Assembly (NCBI GenBank): GCA_026014515.1
Contig: JAOZIG010000176.1
Coordinates: 1-5,527 of the forward strand
DNA length: 5,527 nt
From: Candidatus Bathyarchaeota archaeon
Lineage (GTDB): Archaea > Thermoproteota > Bathyarchaeia > TCS64
Direction of reading: 5' to 3'
Shown here: in pieces, positions 1 to 5,527 of the stretch
Numbering within the stretch: position 1 is the first letter of the stretch
Layout: each line of letters opens with the position of its first letter
The notes under the pieces: model-generated
What the model was told of the DNA's origin: nothing
Database searches by the model: none
What the model saw: only the letters and a program-made list of their open reading frames with translations
Program-made: the position numbers and the translations under genes

Positions 1-606
1 GGTAAAATAAACGGGAATACCCACAGTATAGGCTCCAAGACTTTTCCCAGCTATTATATCCTTGTGACTATCCCCTACCATCATACTGTTCTTTGGGTTT
101 GCACCTAGTTCTTTGAAACAGATTTCTAGTTGTGCTGGATGGGGTTTCATGGGTTGATCTACGGTTCTACCTACTACTACGCTGAAGTATTCTCTTATTC
201 CTTGTAGTCGTAGAGCTGTTTCTGCTGATTTCGGTGAGTTTGACGTGCATATTCCAAGAGGTATGTTTTCTTCTTTGAGCCAGTCGAGCACATCAATACA
301 TCCATCCATTAGTGTACAGGAGTTTGCTCCAGTTGCCTCGTAATCACCTAGAATCTCATAGACTGATTCCTGTAACTTGTATGCTTCATCGGGTCCTCTT
401 TCTTCTTGGAGTTGTTCATACATGAGTTCAAGCATGTTGAATAGCCCTTTTGCACTACATTCTTGGACCACGGATGGATCACAGTCATATCGGAGATAGG
501 CTTCAACGATCTCCTCGTGTGCTTTTCTCCAATCTACGAATCCCCCTAGGTCTACGAGGGTTGCATCCATATCGAATACTATGGCGTCAAGTCTTTTCGG
601 GCTCAA
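1..606 (-). CDS. HAD-superfamily phosphatase, phosphoglycolate phosphatase-like (C-terminus cut by window edge)
   Basis: Reading the minus strand from a TTG at 606 gives 202 uninterrupted residues that run off the window. All four HAD motifs are visible. Motif I is FDMDATL near residues 11-17, with nucleophile Asp12 and acid/base Asp14. Motif II is CTSNS near 120-124. The motif III lysine is in MKPHP (Lys154). Motif IV is GDSHKD at 178-183. A helical cap of about 100 residues lies between motifs I and II, as in subfamily IA enzymes such as phosphoglycolate phosphatase and beta-phosphoglucomutase. The family is usually about 210-230 residues, so perhaps 15-30 are missing. TTG is chosen because the frame has a stop just upstream and the next ATG (codon 13) would delete the nucleophile. 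No Shine-Dalgarno site precedes it, but a TATA-like element lies about 28 bases upstream, fitting a leaderless transcript. Motif I has Ala where Gly is usual. The Mg-dependent cytosolic phosphatase chemistry is well supported; the substrate is unknown. Confidence 0.88.
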   Translation of the reverse strand, partial: MSPKRLDAIVFDMDATLVDLGGFVDWRKAHEEIVEAYLRYDCDPSVVQECSAKGLFNMLELMYEQLQEERGPDEAYKLQESVYEILGDYEATGANSCTLMDGCIDVLDWLKEENIPLGICTSNSPKSAETALRLQGIREYFSVVVGRTVDQPMKPHPAQLEICFKELGANPKNSMMVGDSHKDIIAGKSLGAYTVGIPVYFT

Positions 607-630
607 AGTATTCTTTCATGGGTGTATTCC

Positions 631-638
631 CTTATAGC
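631..638. promoter_or_regulatory. TATA-like element in the divergent intergenic region
   Basis: The plus strand reads CTTATAGC and the minus strand GCTATAAG, so the element resembles an archaeal TATA box in both directions. On the minus strand its centre is about 28 bases before the TTG of the phosphatase gene, the right distance for a leaderless archaeal promoter. On the plus strand it would place a start site near 660, upstream of the TTG at 698 of the oxidoreductase operon. A second, weaker candidate on the plus strand is TTTAGA at 673-678, preceded by a purine-rich stretch that could act as a BRE. This is pattern matching to archaeal consensus only; a bacterial host would make the call void. 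Confidence 0.35.
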
Positions 639-648
639 ATTATCACAT

Positions 649-690
649 ATGGGTGCGAAAGCTCAAAAGGAGTTTAGACACCATTCATAG
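649..690 (+). other. Possible 13-codon upstream ORF before the gamma-delta gene
   Basis: An ATG at 649 opens a 13-residue frame (MGAKAQKEFRHHS) that ends at TAG 688-690, seven bases before the preferred TTG start of the oxidoreductase gene and in a different frame. A strong Shine-Dalgarno-like AAGGAG at 667-672 lies inside it but has no standard start codon at normal spacing. It could be a leader peptide coupled to the downstream start, or chance. Nothing else supports translation. Confidence 0.12.
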
Positions 691-697
691 GATACGT

Positions 698-1492
698 TTG
701 ATTGAGATTCGTTTTCATGGTAGGGGAGGACAGGGAGCAGTAACGGCTTCAAGGATACTAGCCACTGCTGCTTTCTTGGAAGGTAAGCATAGTCAGTCTA
801 TCCCAATGTATGGGACAGAGAGGCGTGGTGCCCCGGTTACGGCGTTTGTTAGGATCGGTAAGAAGGAGAGAATGGTCAGGAGTCTTGTTCATGAGCCTGA
901 TTATGTTGTTGTACTTGATCCACTTCTTAGGAAATCAGTTGATGTTACTCAGGGGTTGAAGGAGTCAGGTATGCTGATACTGAACAGTTCAGTGACTCCA
1001 GATCAGATTGAGGTTGACAAACACGTAAAGACAGCCGCAGTTGACGCAACAGAGATAGCGTTACAAGTCATTGGAAGACCAATTACAAACACAGCCATTC
1101 TCGGCGCATTCTGTAAAGCCACTGGAGAAGTCAAACTTGAATCAGTGATAGAGGCAGTCCGAGGAACATGGAGCGGTGGACTCGCCGAGATGAACATCAA
1201 GGCAGTTGAGGAGGCATACAATCAGACAAAAGTCGGAACCCCAATCTTTGTCGAGAAGATTCAAAGGGAAACCGTTTCAAGCAACAGTAAGGCGGATTGG
1301 AGGACATTCCAGCCTGTCGTATCTGTTGAGAAATGCATCGGCTGTAAGCAGTGTTGGATGCTTTGTCCTGATGGTTGTATAGATATGGTTGACGGGAAAT
1401 GTGTCATTGATTACAATTACTGTAAGGGTTGCGGAATCTGTGCAGAGGAGTGCCCCGTGGATGCAATTGAGATGAAGATGGAGGTCGAGTAA
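698..1492 (+). CDS. 2-oxoacid:ferredoxin oxidoreductase, fused gamma-delta subunit
   Basis: This subunit combines the gamma domain (structural/CoA-handling part) with the delta ferredoxin domain that passes electrons from the catalytic core to external ferredoxin. Counting from TTG 698 (264 residues), the gamma signature GRGGQG is at 8-13, followed by the typical [10 protein letters not shown] segment near 38-47. The gamma domain extends to about residue 180. After a linker comes a two-cluster ferredoxin. Cluster one uses Cys213, 216, 219 and 223 ([12 protein letters not shown]). Cluster two uses Cys242, 245, 248 and 252 ([12 protein letters not shown]). The start is uncertain. A GTG at 653 is in frame and adds 15 basic residues that do not look like the family. 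TTG 698 gives the expected [12 protein letters not shown] beginning and has a weak AGGA at 689-692. It is the first gene of the operon, one base before the alpha gene. The family is certain; pyruvate as substrate is not, so porG/porD is not assigned. Confidence 0.93.
1480..1485 (+). promoter_or_regulatory. Shine-Dalgarno site of the alpha-subunit gene
   Basis: A perfect GGAGGT sits inside the last codons of the gamma-delta gene, eight bases before ATG 1494. It fixes that start and shows that the alpha gene is translated from a polycistronic message. It contrasts with the weak or absent site before the first gene. Confidence 0.75.
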
Positions 1493-1493
1493 A

Positions 1494-2648
1494 ATGCCGC
1501 ATAAGGAATTAATGGTTGGAAATAAGGCAGTAGCATACGGTGCTAAACTAGCTAGAATCGAGGTAACATCAGCGTACCCAATCACACCACAAACAACAAT
1601 AGTTCAGTATCTCGCAGAGTTCGTAGCCAAAGGAGAACTTGACGCGAAATTCATTGAGGTAGAGTCTGAGATAAGTGCTCAGATAAGCGTACAAGGTGCT
1701 AGCTTTGCAGGTGCAAGAGTATTCACAGCAACAAGTGGTCCCGGTCTTCACTATATGCATCATCCGATGATGGGTTGTCAGCAGCCTATTGTTATGGCGG
1801 TGGTTCATCGTGGTGTGAAGAGTATGCAGCCTGATCACACGGATTTGATGTCTCAGCGTGATACTGGCTGGATTCACTTGTACTGTGAGGATAGCCAAGA
1901 GGTATTGGATACCATGATTATGGCGTTTAAGATAGCTGAACACAAGGATGTTCACTTGCCAGTCGCCATTGGGCTTGATGGTTATATTTTGAGTTATACG
2001 GCTGAGCCTGTTGAGATACCAGACCAAGAAGATGTTGACAAGTTCCTGCCAGCCTTCACTCCTGCGTATAGTCTGGCTAAGCCTTTACCGTATGGTGAGT
2101 GGAAGGAGGCTAAAGGTGCTACTCTCTACGGTACCCAGCATGCTTGGATAACTCATCATGATAAGATCAATGGTGCCAAGAAGATCATCAAAGAAGTAGA
2201 CGAAGAGTACGGTAAGATGTTCGGCAGATCATATGGAGGCTTGTTTGAGGAATACAAATGCGAAGGCGCAGATGCGGTTATTATTGCCATGGGTACTATC
2301 GCTTCAACGGCGCGCGCCACCATAACTGATCTTCAAATGGAAGGGTACAAGGTGGGACTCATCAAGCTGAAGACATTCAGACCATTCCCCATAGAGGAAC
2401 TGCGTGAAGCAGCCAAGAAATACAAAGCAATCGGTGTCATTGATCGTAATATCTGTCTCGGCAGCGGAGGAGTTGTATTCACTGAGCTGCGAGGTGCCAT
2501 TTATGATCTGGAGGAGAAGCCTGTTGTTCTGGGATTCCATACAGGGATGTCGGGAGAAGAGGTTACCCCAGCCAAGATTAAACACATAGCGAAAAAGACG
2601 CTTGATTCCATCGATAAACCGGTGGATCAGGTAGTGGAGTGGGTGTGA
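1494..2648 (+). CDS. 2-oxoacid:ferredoxin oxidoreductase, alpha subunit
   Basis: The alpha subunit carries the pyrimidine-binding half of the TPP site and much of the substrate pocket. The protein is 384 residues, close to the usual 380-400 for archaeal alpha subunits. YPITPQT is at 28-34; its threonine (Thr31) matches the substrate-contacting threonine of pyruvate:ferredoxin oxidoreductases. VESE at 56-59 should supply the glutamate that activates the cofactor. TSGPGL at 80-85 and DHTDLMSQRDTGW at 114-126 are further family blocks. A transketolase C-terminal-like domain runs from about 255 to the end, with GSGG in the late conserved loop. There is no iron-sulfur motif and no membrane segment, so it is cytosolic. 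ATG 1494 is one base after the preceding stop and has a perfect Shine-Dalgarno site. Oddities: Ile60 replaces the His common after VESE in pyruvate enzymes, and SGPG resembles 2-oxoglutarate-type enzymes more than the SSQG of pyruvate types. The subunit identity is firm; the substrate is not. Confidence 0.95.
   Translation: MPHKELMVGNKAVAYGAKLARIEVTSAYPITPQTTIVQYLAEFVAKGELDAKFIEVESEISAQISVQGASFAGARVFTATSGPGLHYMHHPMMGCQQPIVMAVVHRGVKSMQPDHTDLMSQRDTGWIHLYCEDSQEVLDTMIMAFKIAEHKDVHLPVAIGLDGYILSYTAEPVEIPDQEDVDKFLPAFTPAYSLAKPLPYGEWKEAKGATLYGTQHAWITHHDKINGAKKIIKEVDEEYGKMFGRSYGGLFEEYKCEGADAVIIAMGTIASTARATITDLQMEGYKVGLIKLKTFRPFPIEELREAAKKYKAIGVIDRNICLGSGGVVFTELRGAIYDLEEKPVVLGFHTGMSGEEVTPAKIKHIAKKTLDSIDKPVDQVVEWV
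2642..2645 (+). promoter_or_regulatory. Ribosome binding site deciding the beta-subunit start
   Basis: GGTG, within a longer G-rich run overlapping the alpha stop codon, lies eight bases before ATG 2654. A GTG at 2639 is in frame but overlaps the alpha gene and adds only five residues. The ATG gives the better spaced site and is preferred. Confidence 0.45.
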
Positions 2649-2653
2649 TAAAG

Positions 2654-3553
2654 ATGAGCAAACCAATAGCAACACCATACATCAGCACAGAGGAGATAAT
2701 GCTACCCGGACACCTAGCCTGCCAAGGCTGCGGACACGGGATCATAGCGCGTAACGTCATGAAGACATTCGGGAAAAACACGGTATACATCAGTATCCCC
2801 GGGTGTATCTGGATTACCCTAAGCAGAAACATTCCCCTCTACTGGACAGGAACCACGTTCCAAGGCGGAGCAGCCCTACTCAGCGGCATAACCAATGCCC
2901 TTGAGATCAAGGGAAACACGGATATGAACGTTGTAGCCTTCGTAGGAGATGGCGGAACCGCAGACATAGGCATGCAGGGACTCAGCGCAGCAGCCGAAAG
3001 AAATGAAAACTTCTTCTGGCTATGCGCCGACAACCACGCGTACATGAATACAGGTGGTCAGAGAAGCGGAGCCACCCCCAAATACGCGGTTACAACCACT
3101 ACACCAGTTGGTGCTAAGAGCAGAGGCAAGAAAACATGGGGTAAGAACCTCTCATTCATCTTCGCCGCACACCACGTACCATATGTAGGTACCGCATCAG
3201 TTGGAAACGTCAATGATATGGTGGGCAAGATTGAGTACGCCAAGGACATCAAAGGATTCAAGCTACTACACATACAATCCCCATGCCCAACAGGATGGGG
3301 TTTCGATCCAAGTCAGACAGTCAAAGTAGCTAAACTCATGACTGATTCTGGCATATGGCCACTGTATGAGATCGTGGATGGAGTACTTCACTTGAGCTAC
3401 AAGCCTAAGGAGTTGAAACCTGTATCAGAAGCGTTGAAGCCTCAGAGAAGGTTCAGACATCTTACTGATGATGAATTGAATGAGTACGAGGAAATGGTTG
3501 CCAAAAACTGGGAAGACCTCCTGAAAATGGATGGAAAACCTCTCCCAGTATAG
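2654..3553 (+). CDS. 2-oxoacid:ferredoxin oxidoreductase, beta subunit (TPP-binding), divergent type
   Basis: The beta subunit binds the diphosphate end of TPP with Mg and carries the core-proximal [4Fe-4S] cluster. At 299 residues it is the usual length for archaeal PorB-like proteins (about 290-330). Four cysteines placed as in PorB are present: Cys23 and Cys26 (ACQGCG), Cys51 (PGC) and Cys211 (SPCPTGW). The TPP motif begins GDGGTADIG at 98-106 and ends in the DNHAYMNTGGQRS block at 126-138. AHHVPYV and SPCPTGW are further PorB landmarks. It differs from pyruvate-type PorB in that the segment after Cys51 (about 52-80) lacks the usual YPYTAW and HVAFENAAA features, and the usual DNEAYMNTG reads DNHAYMNTG. 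It is the last gene of the operon, five bases after the alpha stop. Role and complex are well supported. The differences lie where substrate specificity is set, so no gene symbol is given. Confidence 0.94.
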   Translation: MSKPIATPYISTEEIMLPGHLACQGCGHGIIARNVMKTFGKNTVYISIPGCIWITLSRNIPLYWTGTTFQGGAALLSGITNALEIKGNTDMNVVAFVGDGGTADIGMQGLSAAAERNENFFWLCADNHAYMNTGGQRSGATPKYAVTTTTPVGAKSRGKKTWGKNLSFIFAAHHVPYVGTASVGNVNDMVGKIEYAKDIKGFKLLHIQSPCPTGWGFDPSQTVKVAKLMTDSGIWPLYEIVDGVLHLSYKPKELKPVSEALKPQRRFRHLTDDELNEYEEMVAKNWEDLLKMDGKPLPV

Positions 3554-3573
3554 CAACTTTTCTATTACTCCAG

Positions 3574-3585
3574 CCTTTTTTCTTT
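3574..3585 (+). terminator. Oligo-T terminator after the oxidoreductase operon
   Basis: The non-coding strand reads CCTTTTTTCTTT, with a run of six T and then three T. It starts 20 bases after the beta stop, and a shorter T-run lies at 3558-3561. No convincing stem-loop precedes it. Archaeal RNA polymerase terminates at such T-tracts without a hairpin. It sits directly before the next ATG, so read-through is also possible. Confidence 0.4.
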
Positions 3586-3587
3586 GT

Positions 3588-5527
3588 ATGAACCCTTCAG
3601 ATAATCCTCTTCTTAATTTTAATGATATACCGCGTTTTGATCTCATCAAACCAGAACACATAGAACCAGCAGTAACAAAGGTACTACTGGAAGCCGAGAA
3701 GAAACTCATCGAACTAGAATCAAACCTAGAGCCCACATGGGATGGACTAATCCAACCAATTGAGGAGTTGTCAAAACCATTCGAGTATGCATGGGCCCCT
3801 ATAATGCATCTTCTCAACGTGAAAAACAGCAAAGAACTGAGAGAGGAGCATCAAAAGATGCAGCCTAAAGTAGTTCAATTTAGACTACGCGCAGGGCAAA
3901 GCAGACCCATCTACGATGGATTGATTGCCATCAGAGATGGCCCTGAGTGGAGTAGGCTTGATGAGGCTCAGAAACGGGTTATCACCCTGAGTATTCGTGA
4001 CGCTGAGCATTCTGGAGTAGGGTTATCGGGAGATGCTAAGGATAGATTCAACGAGATTGCAACTGAGTTATCCCGGTTGAGCACTGATTTCATGAATAAT
4101 GTGCTTGACAGCACCAAGGCGTACGAGTTCATAATCACAGAACAGAGTGATACTGAAGGTTGGCCAAACAACCTACTCCAGTTATCCTCTCAGAGTTATA
4201 GCACGGAGAAGAAGGAGGATTCAACTCCTGAGGATGGTCCTTGGAGAATTACACTTGAGGCACCCATAATCATACCATTCCTAAAGCATAGCAGGAGAAG
4301 GGATCAACGTGAGAAGCTTCTACGAGCTTATTCCAGTAGGGCTGACTCAGGTGAATGGGATAACATGCCTCTGATCTCAGACATATTGAAGCTGAGAGAG
4401 GAGTTAGCAAGGCTGCTAGGGTTTGATAATTATGCTGAGTTGAGTCTTGACTCCAAGATGGCACCCAGCGTAGAGGCTGTGTTCAGCATGCTTGATGAGC
4501 TATTCACTGCATCAAAGCCTCACCAGATAAAGGAGTTCAAGGAACTGGAGAAAACCGCGTCAGAAGGAGGACAATCTGAGCCAGTGGATCACTGGGACAA
4601 ATCATTCTGGTCTGAACGGCTCAAGGAGAAGCTGTTTGATTTCACAGATGATGAGCTACGACCCTATTTCCCCATGCCCAAAGTGCTTGATGGTATGTTC
4701 AAACTCACAGAGTACCTCTTCAATGTAACCATCAAGGAAGCAGACGGAGAGGCACCAATCTGGCACCCAGACGTAAACTACTACAAAGTATACGAGAAAG
4801 ATGAACAGATTGGCGGCTTCTACACGGATGTCTATAGCAGACCCGCAGAGAAAAGAGGCGGCGCATGGATGGATAGCTGTCTAGACAGAAAAATAATCGA
4901 TGGAAAAGTCAGGCTACCAGTTGTCTACCTGAACGCCAATGGTACGCCACCTGTCGGTGAAAAACCATCACTCATGAGCTTTGACGAGGTTACCACCCTC
5001 TTCCACGAGTTTGGTCACTGCCTCCAAGGCATGTTGACCACAGTTGATTACGCCGATGTCTCAGGCATAAACGGCGTTGAATGGGACGCAGTGGAGATTT
5101 GCAGCCAATTCATGGAGAACTGGTGTTATCATGAACCCACTCTCAGAACCATTTCCGGGCACTGGGAGACAGATGAACCATTACCAGACCACTACATCGA
5201 GAAACTGCAGAAGACAAGAATATTCATGGCGGCAAACGCCATGGTGCGTCAACTAGAGTTTGGCTTGACGGATATGACGCTGCACAGCAGCTTTGATCCT
5301 GATGGTGATGAGACTCCCTTTGATGTTCATTATGGGATCGCCCAGAAAACCAAGGTAATCCCACCCATGAAAGAAGACCACCTTCTGTGCGCCTTCAGCC
5401 ATATATTCGCAGGAGGCTATGCAGCGGGATACTATAGCTATAAGTGGGCTGAGGTTCTGAGCGCCGATGTCTTCTCTGCGTTTGAAGAGGCGGGACTAGA
5501 AAACGTGGACGGCATACAACAGTTAGG
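3588..5527 (+). CDS. prlC: M3-family zinc oligopeptidase, oligopeptidase A (OpdA/PrlC) type (C-terminus cut by window edge)
   Basis: This cytosolic zinc metallopeptidase cleaves short peptides within a deep channel; it acts on oligopeptides rather than folded proteins. The frame is open from ATG 3588 to the window end, 646 residues against about 680 for E. coli OpdA. The beginning (NPLL, then IKPEHIEPAVTK) matches the OpdA start, supporting this ATG. The zinc site is HEFGH at 473-477 (ligands His473 and His477, catalytic Glu474). The third ligand Glu503 sits 30 residues after His473, as in OpdA. The substrate-binding loop is HIFAGGYAAGYYSY at 605-618, with Tyr611, Tyr615 and Tyr618 matching the active-site tyrosines of thimet oligopeptidase. 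RGGAWMD near 424-430 is another family block. There is no signal peptide. A hydrophilic linker at about 204-219 looks like an insertion. The Glu503 region reads VEICSQ where OpdA has VELPSQ. No Shine-Dalgarno site precedes the ATG, so it may be leaderless or co-transcribed with the oxidoreductase genes. The family is very secure; the symbol is by similarity. Confidence 0.93.
   Translation, partial: MNPSDNPLLNFNDIPRFDLIKPEHIEPAVTKVLLEAEKKLIELESNLEPTWDGLIQPIEELSKPFEYAWAPIMHLLNVKNSKELREEHQKMQPKVVQFRLRAGQSRPIYDGLIAIRDGPEWSRLDEAQKRVITLSIRDAEHSGVGLSGDAKDRFNEIATELSRLSTDFMNNVLDSTKAYEFIITEQSDTEGWPNNLLQLSSQSYSTEKKEDSTPEDGPWRITLEAPIIIPFLKHSRRRDQREKLLRAYSSRADSGEWDNMPLISDILKLREELARLLGFDNYAELSLDSKMAPSVEAVFSMLDELFTASKPHQIKEFKELEKTASEGGQSEPVDHWDKSFWSERLKEKLFDFTDDELRPYFPMPKVLDGMFKLTEYLFNVTIKEADGEAPIWHPDVNYYKVYEKDEQIGGFYTDVYSRPAEKRGGAWMDSCLDRKIIDGKVRLPVVYLNANGTPPVGEKPSLMSFDEVTTLFHEFGHCLQGMLTTVDYADVSGINGVEWDAVEICSQFMENWCYHEPTLRTISGHWETDEPLPDHYIEKLQKTRIFMAANAMVRQLEFGLTDMTLHSSFDPDGDETPFDVHYGIAQKTKVIPPMKEDHLLCAFSHIFAGGYAAGYYSYKWAEVLSADVFSAFEEAGLENVDGIQQL

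Noticed and set aside
450..677. A 75-residue plus-strand frame over the phosphatase N-terminus
   Set aside because: It lies antisense to a gene with all HAD motifs intact and has no recognisable domain.
1569..2027. A 152-residue minus-strand frame inside the alpha gene
   Set aside because: It is an antisense shadow of a strongly conserved coding region, with Cys/His-rich composition from reading common sense codons backwards and no start signal.
2309..2318. Perfect 10-base palindrome GGCGCGCGCC in the alpha gene
   Set aside because: It is short, single-copy in the window, and explained by coding for Ala-Arg-Ala in a conserved region; no regulatory context.
2639..2653. Upstream in-frame GTG start for the beta subunit
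   Set aside because: It overlaps the alpha gene and adds five non-family residues; ATG 2654 has a properly spaced GGTG.
3425..3832. A 135-residue minus-strand frame across the beta/peptidase junction
   Set aside because: It overlaps two well-supported genes in antisense and its Ser/Phe-rich composition looks like a shadow frame.
1..5527. A novel defence, mobile or CRISPR system
   Set aside because: No direct-repeat array, transposase, inverted terminal repeat, integrase or toxin-antitoxin-like pair was found; all space is filled by metabolic genes.

Overview
The window holds five protein-coding genes and almost no free space. One gene, cut by the left edge, lies on the minus strand. Four lie on the plus strand, the last cut by the right edge. 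No rRNA, tRNA, CRISPR array, insertion sequence or long repeat was recognised. The organism is most likely an uncultivated archaeon. The enzyme is a split 2-oxoacid:ferredoxin oxidoreductase with a fused gamma-delta subunit. First genes lack a clear Shine-Dalgarno site and have TATA-like elements about 25-30 bases upstream, while internal operon genes have good ribosome binding sites. Base composition is moderate, and an Asgard-type lineage would fit, but nothing here fixes the taxonomy. A bacterium cannot be excluded, because the last gene is of a bacterial-type family.

Layout. Positions 1-606 (minus): a HAD-superfamily phosphatase of the phosphoglycolate-phosphatase type, missing its C-terminal end. 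Positions 607-697: a short divergent intergenic region with a candidate TATA element that could serve both directions. Positions 698-3553 (plus): a three-gene operon for a 2-oxoacid:ferredoxin oxidoreductase, in the order gamma-delta fusion, alpha, beta. The genes are separated by 1 and 5 bases. Positions 3554-3587: a pyrimidine-rich 34-base junction that probably carries the operon's oligo-T terminator. Positions 3588-5527 (plus): an M3-family zinc oligopeptidase of the oligopeptidase A (OpdA/PrlC) type, complete except for roughly its last 35-45 residues.

How the genes work together. The three oxidoreductase subunits should form one complex. Thiamine diphosphate (TPP) is held between alpha and beta, and CoA-dependent oxidative decarboxylation of a 2-oxoacid gives an acyl-CoA and CO2. 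Electrons pass through a beta-subunit [4Fe-4S] cluster and two delta-domain clusters to ferredoxin. The oligopeptidase would supply amino acids from peptides, whose transaminated 2-oxoacids are the usual substrates of this enzyme class; that functional link is inference. The beta and alpha subunits depart from the pyruvate-type consensus near the active site, so the substrate is left open.

The most unusual whole-window signal is a patchwork of strand composition. Blocks of a few hundred bases switch between G/T-rich and A/C-rich on the plus strand. The switches fall inside genes, and the first G/T-rich block spans two oppositely oriented genes.
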